DNA of 64,000 bases from Lotus japonicus. Lineage: Eukaryota > Streptophyta > Magnoliopsida > Fabales > Fabaceae. Below are positions 33,988 through 46,689 of the stretch, one piece after another (the stretch's first letter is position 1; every line of letters starts with the position of its first letter). The stretch is taken from assembly GCF_012489685.1 (NCBI RefSeq), contig NC_080042.1:5086501-5150500 (forward strand). The letters run 5' to 3'. Made by a program: the position numbers and the translations under genes. Under the pieces are notes generated by a model. That model did no database searches and was not told the DNA's origin. It saw only the letters and a program-made list of their open reading frames with translations.

Positions 33988-36852
33988 AAGATTTGGAAGG
34001 AATGTACACCTTATAATTGCTGAAGTTGAGTTTTGGGCATTGTTCTCAAAGGTGAAGCCAATTTATTTCATTGAACTTATTTGTTTTCACCATCATGTTC
34101 CATCTGATTTTTATTTTGCCTTTCTCTCGTGCTTTGTCCAATCTTCAATGTAAACTCTCTCAACCATAGGAGTTATTGGCATATTAGTCATTGCAAATTA
34201 TTATGTATTGTGACTTCAAGGATTGTGATAATACTTTTACAGAACTGATAAATACAAAAGCCTGCTTCGCAAACTGATTATTATCATGGTAACTCTGGTA
34301 TATCATATATGAACCTTCAATTTAGTTTCTTCTGCTTCAAGCAGTTCAAACCTGTTTGCTTATGTCTTTCCCCGCTGTGTGTGTATTTAGATAGCACCTA
34401 TAGTTTATTGGTGCTATATTATTTAACATATGCTCTTAGAACTCTCCTTTACCAAGATCCCTCTTTTCAAGATCAGCTTCTTTGCTAAATGATTCATTTT
34501 ATTTACAGTCACATCATGTTATGTATTATCAATTGAAAAATATTATGTTCACACTTATCCACCTACACTTCATAGGGAGAGAGATAGAAAGAGAAGAGAG
34601 AGAATTGAGAGATAAGATAAGTGATTGATAGGATGAGGTTCTTTGTTAATTATTTGTTGGATTCGAGCCAGTCCTTTGTACTCGTGTTAGAGATAAAGAA
34701 AACGTATCTATCTGCTAAAACAGAAGGAATGTATGCATAAACTATAAACTATTATGAAGTTATTCTTTATCAAAGCTAGCAGCATTTGCTTTGGGAAACA
34801 ATATATGGTATGGGAAGTGTTTGTTATCATTAATAGTGCATGATATACAGCTTTCAATGATATCAATAGGTCTTGGTTTATCCTTTTGAATTGGACTACA
34901 ACAGCAACAACAACCACCAAGGCTTTTACTCACTAGGTGGGCTAGGTTACAGGAATCAAATAGTGTCATTATGAATTAAGTGAATGTTGAATTGAACTAT
35001 CTATCAATATTTTATTGGCTGAACTACAAAAAGAATTTGCTTTTTATTTCTATTGTTCAGTTTGATGGGGTTAAAAATGGGGATGAAACTTTCATGGCTA
35101 GGTTTTATTAGTAAATTCCATTGAAAAATGCTCCATGAAATTTTCAGCCTGGTTCCAAACTAGTCATATAAGCTTAAAACAAGCAGCTCAATACTTTAAA
35201 TAATTCATTTTCAACTGGCTAACAATCTTATAGATGTAGATTACAGTTTGCTACTAGTTATCTTTCTGCTCTTCATTATACCCCATACAAGGTGCTAATG
35301 ACTAAAGTCTTCCCTCCAAATCCAATAATTGGACCAGTGAACTGAAAAGACAAAGTAAAGGTTGGATCAAGAAGAGAACTAAAAGAACTGAAAATGGAAA
35401 ATGTATAGGAGATCCTTAAGTTATCACTTAAAGATAAGAAAGATGTTTTAAGGTCATTGAGATTATTGATAAATAGATGATGGTCTAAGATGATCTTTGA
35501 TTCAGCGGATTATGGGGCAAACTATTGGAAGTTGCCATTATAGGCTACCTCTCTTGAATCTGTTTTTGCTAATCAGTGAGATCATCTTCAACTTGTGATA
35601 GGGAGAAACCTCCATAGGACGGCCGCACAGCCAGGATAGGCTCAAGCAGTGGAGGCGTAAACTGCTATAGGCAGTTAAGAGCAGTTAGTGGGTTAGAAAC
35701 TGTTGGGTTAGTTATTATTAGTTAGTTACATCAGTTTATGTTAGTTATGTTCTATCAAAATTGCCTAGGGAGAGAACTGGCTCTCGAAGATCCGGAGTTT
35801 GTACAATTATTCTCCAGTATTCTGTCCTTATCAACTTACCTCCATGCTTGCATGGTAGAAATTAAGACAGACTAAAAATGTTAGAACTCTTGCTTTAATT
35901 AAATATCAATGTTGAATATATCTTTCTTTTCACCCAAGTTAGTACCCAGTAATGATAAATTAGACTATTATTGAATTTTTCCCTCCTCTACTTGAACAGA
36001 AGCTTATCTGCTTTAGTATTTTGTATTGAACTACTGTGATTTCATTCCATGCTTTTCCTAAGTATAAATCAGTCAGCAATTTTGTGTTGGTCTTGTATTT
36101 TACATCCTTTCCTGTTTTGCTCATTACATTATCCCCGATCGTTGTGCTATTAGTATTATTCATATTTAAGTCTGCTGATTTGTGTTAATGTTCATTTGCA
36201 GATATACAAATTGATGTATCCACCAAAAAAAATGTATTTACCAAAACAGATATGATGCAGCAAAACTTCCATAGGATTTCAACCTCAGGAGTTTACAAGG
36301 ATCAGTGGAATTAATTGTTGTATAATTCTTGTAAGGGTATCAAACATGTCAATATGATTTATTATACTGTGCTGGTTTTATCTAACTCTCGTCGGCTAGT
36401 ACAATGCGCCCCTCTTGGTTTGATAGATCAGGAATGCGTTTCGATACTAGTTGAATACATCGTGAACCGACTTTCATCCAATTCTATAAGAATAGTTTCT
36501 TTTCTATAAGAATAGTTTCTTTTCGTTCACATTGTCTTAAAGCAGGTACTAACGTACATTTGTACTAGTGTCAAAAGGTATCCAAACATACTTAGTTCCC
36601 TGTGCACTTCAATCTTGAATACTTCCATAATTTTCTCTTTTGATGATATTTCTATTTTTTGTTTATTCCCTCTTTAGGCGAAGCATTTTCTTGTTTATTC
36701 CATAAGCTTGTATAGGGATATGATGTTTATGGTTGATAATGATAGATGAATACCATGCAGCTTTTTAATTGGTTATTATGATTGGGCATCTGGTTACATA
36801 AATTGCAGGGAATAGCTAATGCTACATAAGACCATGTATGATGACTACCTTG
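33988..36852. other. 3' flank and intergenic DNA after the SUVH-like gene
   Basis: It is AT-rich with no recognised protein frame. A possible 3'-UTR intron could run from near 34053 (CAAAG|GTGAAG) to 36200 (CATTTGCAG). A 22-bp perfect tandem duplication (TTCTATAAGAATAGTTTCTTT type) is at about 36480-36523. A weak solo-LTR candidate is at 35596-35833. Confidence 0.35.
35596..35833. mobile_element. Possible short solo LTR
   Basis: TGATAGGGAGAAACC...GTCCTTATCA runs TG to CA, with inverted TGATA/TATCA tips. The flanks are ACTTG and ACTTA (four of five bases matching). No second copy is in the window to test it. Confidence 0.3.
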
Positions 36853-36854
36853 TA

Positions 36855-37353
36855 CTCCCTCTCTTTCAATATAAGACTCCACCTAGAGAAGATGCACACA
36901 TATTAAGAAATGCAATTAACTTTGTTAGGGGATGTATCATATGAGAAAGATGTTCTTATGTGAGAAAATGAGAATAAATCATGACCGTTAGATCATGTCA
37001 TGAACGATCCAGATTAAAACAATTTAATACTCACATGATCAATTAAAAAAGTCATGTGACTTAATGTTTTAATCTGGACCGTTCATGATTAGATCTAACG
37101 GTCATGATTTATTCTCATGTTCTCACATAAGAACACCTTTCTCACATGATACATCCTCAACTTTGTTAACTTTTTAAAACATATTATTTGTTTCTCTATT
37201 TTACCCTTAACAATGTACTTCTATCTCTCTTCATTTACTCATAGGACACTATATGTAAAAACATCAATTAATACTCTATTGGATTTTTAAGTGGACAGTT
37301 ATTATGAAACAATTTTTTTTTCTCTAAGTGGACAATTATTATGAAACTGATGG
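36855..37353. mobile_element. Stowaway-like MITE, split by another MITE
   Basis: The left end CTCCCTCTCTTTCAATATAAG follows TA (36853-36854). The right part carries the AAGTGGACAATTATTATGAAAC type arm near 37326. The two halves are separated by the 231-bp element at 36928-37158. The right terminus is diverged, so that border is approximate. Confidence 0.5.
36928..37158. mobile_element. Long-inverted-repeat MITE (MULE-like), 231 bp
   Basis: The arms are about 100 bp each (GGGGATGTATCATATGAGAAAG against the inverse of CTTTCTCACATGATACATCCTC), so almost the whole element folds. A 10-bp TSD, AACTTTGTTA, flanks it at 36918-36927 and 37159-37168. TSD length fits the Mutator group. Confidence 0.9.
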
Positions 37354-38212
37354 ACATTGATGAAAACAAATTGTTGTAAATTTATTCTCGCAAAAATCAA
37401 AATATATAATATATAATATATGTAAATTGTATAGTATAAGAATGGTATATGGTATAAGTATGGAGTCGTCATCAATTTATTTAGGAAAATTGGAAATCCT
37501 CAAATAATAATAATAATAATAATAATAATTATTTAGGGAAATTGAAGATCCTCAAATAATAATTATTGAATTGGTCTGCAACTTAGTTTTGAATTTGGGA
37601 ATCACTTTAACGGTTAACTCTAATTGTTTGCTGTCAATACAAAAACTTCAAAAATATTTTTTTTTCCCAACAAGGTTTTGTTTTTAATATTTTTATGATT
37701 TAATATTTATAGAATAGAGGAAAGATGTTTTTGTAATTTTCTTAAAAAGATATTTTAAAGTGTTTTTATGAAGTCTTTGCATGTTTTATGGATTTTATAC
37801 TTTTGTGATAAACAAAAGTATATTTTTGAATTTTGGACGATTAAGATTTTACACATGTTTACAATGAGTCTAATACTGGATTTTACCATGTTTACATCAT
37901 GGTGCTCAGCTATGATGTGTTATAATGGTAGAGGGTTGCATCCTCAATGGACTTCTATTAGTTGGGCCAAAAATAGCTAGTTTCATTATATTGCTCTTTT
38001 ATGAATATTAGTTTAATAGTTCTAGTATTTTATTATACCTTATGATCTAGAATATTCTATTTCCTAGGATGGTGCCACATGTAAGGTCACCTTTCATTCC
38101 TTAAGAGGATAGATAGTATAAGTTGTATTGCTTCCATGGTGAAATGTTAACAAGAAAATTGACAAACTTTTATTTTATCTTCTTTTCTTAGTTTTCTTTT
38201 GGTTTTCTTCAT
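37354..38212. other. Non-coding DNA preceding a gag-like frame
   Basis: It is AT-rich, ending TTCTCTCTACCAAGTTGGTGCTTTCATGG at the start of the gag-like frame, a layout like an LTR/leader junction. No matching second LTR was found, so any LTR assignment is unproven. Confidence 0.3.
37505..37531. repeat. (TAA)n microsatellite
   Basis: About nine AAT/TAA triplets, with a local duplication of the flanking ATTTAGG-AAATTG sequence on both sides. Confidence 0.9.
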
Positions 38213-39989
38213 TTGATTTTACTTGGTAGAGTTTCTCTCTACCAAGTTGGTGCTTTCATGGTTGATCTCTTGCTTCCCACACGGTTACATCCAGTGATGT
38301 TTTCTCCAGATTTTCATCTTGCACCGTTTCACTCGGAGGTGCTTCATAATGGTGGATTTTCTGAGCAACATTCTGCTGATTCTGGGTTCACATATCCAGT
38401 TGCCCACCAGCACAACAAGCAACCTTCAATTCCACCACAACCCCCACCATATCCTCATTACCAAACCTCTTCCTACACCCAATCTGCCACACACTATTCC
38501 TACAACCCCAATCCATTTTCCCTCTCCCACGTATCACAAAACAGTACCCACTACCAACCATACCACTACACCCATCCAAACCCAAACTCTGAATATGCTT
38601 CACCTTTCCCACCCTATTACTCACACTACCCCCAACCGGTTACAGACCCTTACCCCCAGATTAACCAGTACAACCCACAACCTACTCCATATTATTACCC
38701 ACACCATAACCCACATATTTCACGAGTTCAGACGCACAAGACCAAGGATAGCTCAAAACTTCCCTCATTCGATGGAGCAAACCCAAGTTCTTGGCTATTG
38801 GAGGTTGGATTATACTTTCTTCAGAATCCCTACCCATGGGAAACCCGTTTCCAACTGCTTGCTCAGTGCATGCGAGGACAAGCTTTAACATGGTTTCAGG
38901 TAATGCAAGATCAGATTGATTCATGGGAGAAATTCCGGGATGACTTCAAGTGGCAATTTATAACAAATAGTGTTGTCTACAAAACTGGAAGCAACCGATC
39001 AAAGACCTCTACCGCACAGTCATTTACCGACCTGTTCCAATCTGCAAACGTGGTTCCAACTACAAGCTCCTCTGAGAGAATCATTGAGCCGATGGTGGTT
39101 GTACAAGAGGTTATTGTCGAAGAGAAACAAGCTACTGCAAAAGCCACATAACGACTATTTTGACTCACATTGCATGCAATTAATTCCACATAGCCTAGAT
39201 TGGAAAGTGTTTCGATCACTGTTTACAAAATCAGAAACAAGACTTTTTGAATTCCATGATATAATTAGGAAACAGTTTGATCCTGGCATTGTTCATGTGG
39301 TTGCTATTTGGGATTCGCTAGTTCTTATTTTGAATCATGACTACCTCAACTTCTCAAACCCTGTTACACGAGGATCAGTTTTGCATTTAGCCATAGATAA
39401 TTGGCTGCCATGTAGTTCACTCCCGAATTATGGGACTGATACGCATTGCCTCAGGAAGTTTCACAGATGTCCTTGTCTCACAGAGATATACAACCAAATG
39501 ATGGGTATTGCTTCTGCGTCCAGTGTGGGCATTGCTCTTGCAGTTGCTTCGTCTGAACATGGACACCAGGTTGTTTACATGTCTGATTGTGTTGTTAACT
39601 CATTATTCCTTAATTCAGTTTTGTCTAAATTTGACTCTTTTTCTAAAAACACAAACCAATTGTTCAATCAAATGCATGAGAGGAAACTACTTGATAAAAT
39701 GCATGAGAAGCAATTTATGCAGATATATGTTGATGTTTGTTTTGAAAATCAAGTTCTGAATGGGTTACATGAAATGGTTATTAAACTGTTTGATCCTGGA
39801 ATTACAAATGTAGTTGACATGCTAGCCATTGAAGACTTCTATGAACATACTATTGGAGTTACAGAACTGAGTTACCTAGGCCATGCTATCAGTAAAGCCA
39901 GTCATGATTGGTTTGCTAGGCGTTCTCACTTGCTTGTTGTTTGCTCAGTTACATGTTCACTCAATGCCTTAACAGACTCAAGTTTTTAA
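38213..39989 (+). pseudogene. Retrotransposon gag-like protein, frameshifted
   Basis: The first frame (38213-39151; a likely ATG is at 38258, MVDLLLPT) has a P/Y/H-rich N-terminus. A gag-type block follows: KLPSFDGANPSSWLLEVGLYF, then RGQALTWFQ and WEKFRDDFKWQF, which resembles the capsid-proximal region of plant LTR retrotransposon gag. A second frame (38970-39989) overlaps it and continues with a segment I do not recognise. That segment has two related blocks, QFDPGIVHVV and LFDPGITNVVDM, suggesting an internal duplication. The switch of frame near 39130-39150 indicates a frameshift. A giant LTR abuts its end. Confidence 0.5.
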
Positions 39990-42900
39990 GCTTAGAATAT
40001 ATTAATTAAATTCATATTCACGATTAGGTTTCGATGTATCGTGACGGAAACCTGAACAAGTGTTTACCAAATGGACTAAATTTATGAAGGAGAAAGTTCA
40101 GGAAAAAACTAAGAATAGTATTAAAGTCGATATAAGTTATAACGCGAGTCTTATTCGCTTACGCCTAGGGCAAGAGCGTTAGTAAACGATTAATTTACCC
40201 TTAAATCACTATAGGAACTAATTCCAAAAAAAATCTTCAGAGGAATGTTAGAATTTCTCTTAATCCTTTCCATGACAAGCGTTTCGATATGAAACCCTGA
40301 GATATACGAACGTCCGATTCCAATTCTCGGAGGTTTGCCGAAACTAAATCCCTGATAGCTCAAGAACCTTAAAATAAACTGTCGATGAAGACCTTTTCTA
40401 TTCAGAGCTTCAAACGAAGATTTCACATGCGTACGCCTATTTCTTTCGATGTTTTGAATCTTTCTTCAGAACGAAGTTTTCCCATTCGACATCAATTGCA
40501 AAAAGTAGTTTTTCGGGATAAATCGATTCACACCGACTTTGGATCGTTTGCTTTAATTCCAAGAAACCTGTTTCGAGTTCTGGAATTCTGTCGCCAGAAC
40601 CTATCTTAGAATTCACAGAGGAATGCGCAGGAAAAATAGGAATCGCGAAATATTCATTTTCCCGCATTTTCCATTACCTATAAATAGCAAAAAAAATGAA
40701 AATTTCTCACCACCACCATTGAAGAGGCCGCGAGCTTGAGAGGAGAGGGAGGAGAAAAGATTTTCGCCGTTTCTTGCCTGATCGTCTCACTGACAGTTGC
40801 TACGCGTAGACATCGAGGTATAGTTGCTATTCCATACTTCTGATCGTCAATTCCGTCGTTTTTCTCTATGTTTTTATGTGCTCAAAGTTTCGAGCTTTTT
40901 GTAAAACTGTCCTAATAACTTGATTTCAGTGTCTAAACTTAATGCCTACATGCCCAAGAGCATGAATATCCGGGTTTTTTCTGCTGAATCTTGCCGAATT
41001 GCCGTCGATTTCAATTCTGCTCGAAAAAACCCATTTTTGGCCAAAGCTTCGTCCTTTAGGCTTAAAACTCTCGACTGAGCTTAGCGCTAGTAGGATTAGT
41101 TGTCATAAACGTCGTTGGTGACGTCCCTATCTAATTTTTTTTTCGAAATTCCAATTTTGAAATTCCGAGCTAAAAACACTGACCAAAATACCCCTGCGAC
41201 AGTTTTCGATCCGATAATTTTTCCGAGCTTTAATTCGCCTTAGTTTGACTAATGATAACATAGGAACCAAGTTTGATCGAAGAAAAATCGGCGCACACAA
41301 TTAATGTGTGTGGCCGAGAGCAACCTCCAAGGGGGGGAGGAAAATTCGTTTTTCGAAAACTTGTCTTAACGCGTTAGATTATCGTACTTCGGAGTTTATG
41401 ATGCTTCGTGTAACCTTAGTAATTATTGTTTGCTGAGTTTCTGACTGATTGAGATTGAATTATGTGGTTTTCGCTCAAAGGTTCAATTGTGGAAACTTTG
41501 GGGTTAACTGAACAAGCTTGTGAGGGAGACCTACACCGCGAGACTGGAACAACTGGAGGTTAGAACAACTTACTTACTAGCTATTTGTATTGTAGGCGTC
41601 GATAACTTCGACTTGAATATTGCTTGATATTGAAGATTGCATTGAATGTTGATTATCGCTTTGAACTGGAAAATGTTTTCTGGAGGCTTCGACCGAGTGA
41701 ACTTATATGAGACGTGTGTCTCCGTTTTCTGAGAGGCTTCGGCTGTTTACTGGTTTCTGTCTTACGATTTCCGCACAGAATTATTGTCGTATTGCTTCTT
41801 ATAGCTTGAGATATTGATATTGTTGTCGAATCGTGCACTTTGACGCGATTGCGAAGTGCAGGACATTTGAATTGATTCTTTTGATCATTCGGGTTGAAAG
41901 AATAACCCTAGGCAGGTCCTGACCTGAGGTCTGAGATCTAGCCCTCTTTGAAATACTTAGACTTTTCCCGGGGATTATATTTGGGGGATTTGGGAAACTT
42001 CGAATAGTTAGAATTTGGAACATGAGAACTTATGGAACTTGGATTTCGATAAAAAACCTCATAACCTGATTAACTCAACTTGAAATGCTTTGATTAATTA
42101 ACGAGACCTTTAGGGAAACTTAAGAGTTGGAAATGATTGTGAAAAAAGGGAAATAGTCGAAAAGCCTTGAACCATAGTGACCAGGGAAATGTCACTAAGA
42201 GCAATATGTACTCCGGCTTATCACAGCCTAATCACAAAGACGACTTTGACCTTCGGGTACTTTCAAATTGGGATTTGTAATTAAACACGTACGAGCGAGG
42301 ACGATTCGATGTTTAGCTAACCATATTGCGTCTTGCATATACTCGGGGTTGGGACGGTCGAAAGACTGGGCCTTCACGAAGAACACCAAGAGTGTATCTT
42401 CGGCATAGCGGGCGCAAATCCGTGTGTTCAACCCGACGGGTTGGACCGATTCGGCAATAGTAGTTGACATGCGCGAGTCTGTATATTCAATCTAATGGAT
42501 TGGATCGATTCGGCAAGAGTCACGCAGGCACGCGTGAGTCCGTACATTCAATCCGATGGATTGGATCGATTCAGCGATTGCCATTTAAACTCGCGTGAGT
42601 CCGTATATTCAATCCGATGGATTGGATCGATTCAGCGACAACCTTTCGACACGCGCGGATCCGTATGTTCAATCGATGGATTGAATGCGCGCAACGTCCG
42701 TATGTTCGACTCTATTGAGTGAACCGACTTGGCGTTGTCATTTGTTGCGTGTGCGAGTCTGTATGTTCAACCCGATGGGTTGGATCGACTTGACATGCCT
42801 ATTTATTGGGACCATCTTTTGAATTGACATTGCATACATAAATGCACCATAACTTGGATTGTCGAGATATTGCTTATTGAGTTGTTGAGCCATTGTTTAT

Positions 42901-43730
42901 TGAACTGTTGAGGTAGCAGATATTGAATTGTTTATTAGAGCCTTGATAACATGCTAAGTATATACCTTAAGATAGACAACTGAGAACCTATATAAGTATA
43001 TACCCCCCTTTATCGCATGCTGTTTGTATATCTATTGTATTCAGTAAGTTGACCCTAGCGCCTTGGCTTTGTTTGTATGTTTGTGTTTGGGTGGTCGGCC
43101 TGCTGCCAGGCGTCCGTCAGTCGGTTCGTGATGATTCTTCACTCGAGGAGGACCAGGAGCGTAATGACCATTACTGAAGCTTTCGACGAGGACCCGAACT
43201 TCATGCATGAACGGATGAGGGTCGTTGACAGTAGTGTAGGATAGGGTTGGTTAGAGCATACTGGTAATGGGAGTTTCTGTCATAGCTCTGATTCGTCATT
43301 TGTATTTTTGGGACAGGGTAGGTTCCGACAGATTGCTTTTCGGTGTGGTTCTCCGTAGATGGGAATCGCATGGAGTAGTCGGACGTAGGAAGTCTTTTGG
43401 AGGCCGTTTTGGGCTGACTTACTTTCTTGGAGGACTGTATTTATAAAAGTTATGACTCTGACAATGGGTCGCACTTGTTTGCCGTTGGGCAATAATTTTA
43501 GTTACTTGATGTTACTTCCCGTCACTTGAGGGCACTCGTGACGATGTTTTTAGTTGCAGCGAGGGCTGTACTTATATCGTATGTTAGTCGCTGTTAAACG
43601 CGATTGGGTTGAGTCTTTATTTCGACAAGCCTTTTTTATTTAAACAAAATGAAAAAAAAAATATTCACGTTTTTCCGCTTTATCTTCTTTTTGAGTTACT
43701 AAAGTGACACCCAGAAATCGGGGTGTTACA
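39969..43730 (+). mobile_element. Giant LTR, plus strand, probably solo
   Basis: It ends GAAATCGGGGTGTTACA at 43730, the inverse of the TGTAACACCCC starts at 17139 and 58520. Its opening is diverged but aligns with the minus-strand start of the 58520 solo LTR (GAAGTTCAGGAAATGACTAAGAATAGTA type block at about 40090-40115). The ACAAACAAAGCCAAGGCG block recurs, inverted, at about 43062-43090. A TATA-like CTATAAATAG lies at 40678-40687. No internal region follows, and no clean TSD is visible, so the 5' border is approximate (39965-40010). Confidence 0.78.
42410..42800. repeat. ~60-bp tandem repeat inside the LTR (about 7 units)
   Basis: Each unit holds TCCGTATATTCAATCCGATG and the near-palindrome CAATCCGATGGATTGG. 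Starts are near 42420, 42478, 42538, 42598, 42659, 42693 and 42756, and the last units are more diverged. Confidence 0.88.
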
Positions 43731-44389
43731 GTGCTCTACTTTTCAGATTGCCTAGTTAATTGATTGGAGGTGTGGACCTGTGGACCTTGCTCATGTGCAG
43801 TTGCATCCCTTGCAGGTTTGATGGAGCCATGTTCTATTTGTTCCCTCGTTGTTGTCTGCATCTTGGGCGATGGTAGAGTAATGGCTTTGTTAAGACTTTT
43901 ATGGTCTTACTGTTTTCTTTTTGAAGTTGCCTGAAATGATTCATGTAGGTTACTAACACACAATTGAATGGACCAATAAATATTTTTATAAATAAATTAA
44001 TAAATGAAATATAGAAATTCTAACCCACTTATTTTCAATGTGATTGGACAATGAGTTGTTTAACTCATAGGTCATTTAGACAACACTTTATTTTTTCCTT
44101 AGCTTCCATTAGTCCTTATATATATTATGAGTAGAGTTTAATTTTGATGCACCGATGGTGTAAAGTTTTTTTACACCGTCAACCAATCAGATTTTAAGGA
44201 TGTGTAATGTCAATTAATAACATTAAATAAAAAGAGAGATTTTCTCATATATTATTACTCTTTTTTGTTTTCTTTAATTTATACTATGGGGTTGAAGTAC
44301 CGGGTTGAAGTACCCTTAGAACTCATGTTAATATATTCATTGACTTAAAAAAAGAGATTGGGGTGAAAATAAAGGGCAAATAAAGCGTA
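43731..44389. other. Unassigned DNA between LTR and MITE
   Basis: The first 250 bp may continue the gag-like host element (no sustained frame). The rest is AT-rich with no recognisable feature. Confidence 0.3.
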
Positions 44390-44398
44390 TAAAATAAA

Positions 44399-44615
44399 GG
44401 GTTAATCCTCTAATTGGTCCCTGTGGTTGTGTGGCCGTCTGAAATTAGTCCCTCCCGTAAAATCTAAGTCCTCGCGTTTGAAAAAGTGTGTGTAGCAGGT
44501 CCTCGCCGGAGGGACTAATTTCCACACATTTTTCAAACGCGAGGACTTAGATTTTACGGGATGGACTAATTTCAGACGGCCACACAACCACAGGGACCAA
44601 TTAGAGGATTATCCC
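44399..44615. mobile_element. Inverted-repeat MITE (MULE-like), 217 bp
   Basis: The arms are about 90 bp: GGGTTAATCCTCTAATTGG to CGCGTTTGAAAAA on the left, the inverse on the right. A perfect 9-bp TSD, TAAAATAAA, flanks it at 44390-44398 and 44616-44624. Confidence 0.93.
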
Positions 44616-45002
44616 TAAAATAAATCTATACACCGACTTAAATTATTAAATTGTAGCTGAATTCAAATAGGCTGAATTATGTACCCAAAAAAAATGTAAC
44701 AAAAAAATAGGCTGTATTAGATCCCTTCTAGTCTAGATGGTAAAAGCAACCTGCATTAGTCAACAAATTAATTATTTCTTTATATAGAAAATATACAAAA
44801 TCTTGATTCTACATTGATATCCTAAAAGCAGTTTCCAATAACCCCATTTATTTTTACTGATCGATCATATTAATGGTTCTACTTGAAAAACAACGAGTAT
44901 TTAAAGTCGTCCACAAGTTTTATAAAAAAGTCGGCCACTAAATCACATTAAATGATTTAACAACTTTGATTGACCTCATTATACTCTACTGCATATATCT
45001 CA

Positions 45003-45206
45003 GAATTTGGATCCTCTCCAGCAAATAATATTGTCCGGCCCCTCCAGCAGTAAAACTGACCATTAGATGAATCTGATGGTTCATAAAATTTACTACAATA
45101 CCTAAAAGTTAATTAGACATTAAAGCACAACCATTTGATACATCTAATGGTCAGTATTACTGCTGGAGGGGCTGAGCAGTATTATTTGCTGGAGAGGATC
45201 CAGATT
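45003..45206. mobile_element. Inverted-repeat MITE, 204 bp
   Basis: The left end GAATTTGGATCCTCTCCAGC matches the right end GCTGGAGAGGATCCAGATTC as an inverted repeat with one mismatch. The arms extend about 60 bp. An 11-bp direct repeat, CATATATCTCA, flanks it (44992-45002, 45207-45217). Confidence 0.9.
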
Positions 45207-45620
45207 CATATATCTCATTTTTACCCTATTCTGATCCATTATTATACAGTCGGCATTCATAATATTACTATTTCTTTCTTTTATTTTTATTTCTCTCTAA
45301 GAATCTATGGTAAAAAAGTATGAATAAAACTTTTTTCATAATTTAATAAGAAATATATTAAATTTTTTAATATATCATATCAGCTATCATATTTCTGATT
45401 TTTCTCTCTTCAATTTTCTTTCCTTACTTAAGAGAATCAAGTAAAAAATGTGCGAATAGAAGGTATTAATTGCCCCTTCATGAATTCATACACCAAATTA
45501 AAGAACAAAAATGGGATGCAAAATTTTCATTAAATAAGATGTTTAAAATTAACTCGGTAATAGCTAGCTAGCCAAGTTACAAGATAAAACCATTGAAGGA
45601 GTGATTGTGATCAGAATCAA

Positions 45621-46273
45621 TCACAGATGGTTTGTGGCAACAAATGCAACATTACTCCAAAACATAATCTCTTGATTTATTCTATTAACAGCAGGAATAA
45701 CTAGCTTTTCTTTATCCAATTCACCCTGACAACCGAAAGGTCCATCGCCAGCAACTTTTGCATCATAGTTTGCAGTCAATGGATCCTCTTTCAACTCACC
45801 CAATGAACTGCTAAACGACTCAACCGAGTAAGTATACTCTTGGGTTGCACACAGTTTTATGGCTTTAGAAGAAGGGTATTTGCTAATCAACCCCTGCAGA
45901 TAAATCTGGCCCTTTGTCGCTCTCGTTATTGCCGTCTTTAGGACCAACCTGCAAAGTGTATTTTCTTATAAGTCGTAAAAAAATTTATATAAAAGCACAA
46001 GGCGTGTTTCAACTCATTTATATAATGAATACAATATATAAAATACAAAGGGCTAACATGAGAGATGATAAACCTGCAAAGCGTAGCCCAGTCTTTGGCT
46101 GCAACAATATGCGGGTCTGATCCTAGAACCTTCATGCAGTGAGCATCCCTATTGCACGCAATTACATACAACTTTTGTTGAGGAGAAGGCGCACGAGCAG
46201 GTGCAGCATGAGCACTGATGAGGAGTAAAGAAATAGTGAACAAAAATGAAAACAGTGTTGAGAGACTCATCAT
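45621..46273 (-). CDS. Invertase/pectin methylesterase inhibitor-like secreted protein
   Basis: Two exons, 46273-46074 and 45948-45621, join to 175 residues. The donor is TGCAG|GTTTAT and the acceptor CTTTGCAG|G, with the intron splitting an Arg codon. Residues 2-23 form a hydrophobic signal peptide ending AHA|AP, so the product is exported to the wall or apoplast. The fold is suggested by an N-terminal Cys pair (C40, C46) and by C100 and C140 spaced 39 apart, as in the second disulphide of this family, within an all-helical-looking sequence. The C40-C46 spacing is shorter than usual, and C66 is extra. Such proteins inhibit cell-wall invertases or pectin methylesterases; which target cannot be told. 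A second ATG at residue 2 is equally possible. Confidence 0.75.
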
Positions 46274-46336
46274 AATCTAGTTTTTTTTTTTCTTAGTACT
46301 GCAAAGGTGATGGTGGTGAGCGGCGTGACCTAGGGT

Positions 46337-46344
46337 TATTTATA
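46337..46344 (-). promoter_or_regulatory. TATA box of the inhibitor-like gene
   Basis: On the minus strand TATAAATA lies 64-71 bp upstream of the ATG at 46273, within a G/C-richer stretch than the surrounding DNA. Confidence 0.65.
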
Positions 46345-46469
46345 CAGAGATCCGTTATCCCATAAATCAAGAAATTAAGAGAAGAAAAATATTTGTTACT
46401 ATTAAGTATTTTAGTAAATACTATGAAATATGTATTGTATATAATTTGATTGATTGTAATTAAATCTGG

Positions 46470-46682
46470 ATTGAATGTAATTTTTTTTTTCCAAGAAATC
46501 GGATTGATTGTCATTTTCTTTCCAAGAAATGGATTGAATGTAATTTTTTGGTTCTAGAAAGCGGATTGAATCTAGTTTGTTACTATTAAATGAAATTAAA
46601 TCTGATTGAATATTTGAATGTAATTTTTTTTGAAAGGATGATTGAATGTAATTTTTGTTAAAGGAAGATTGAATGTAATTGA
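46470..46682. repeat. Imperfect minisatellite upstream of the inhibitor-like gene
   Basis: GGATTGAATGTAATTTTT and close variants recur about eight times at irregular 20-45-bp spacing, with CCAAGAAAT between several copies. Confidence 0.8.
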
Positions 46683-46689
46683 TATAATA

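Noticed and set aside
45914..46120. Plus-strand 68-codon frame over the inhibitor-like gene intron
   Set aside because: It is antisense to the better-supported spliced gene.
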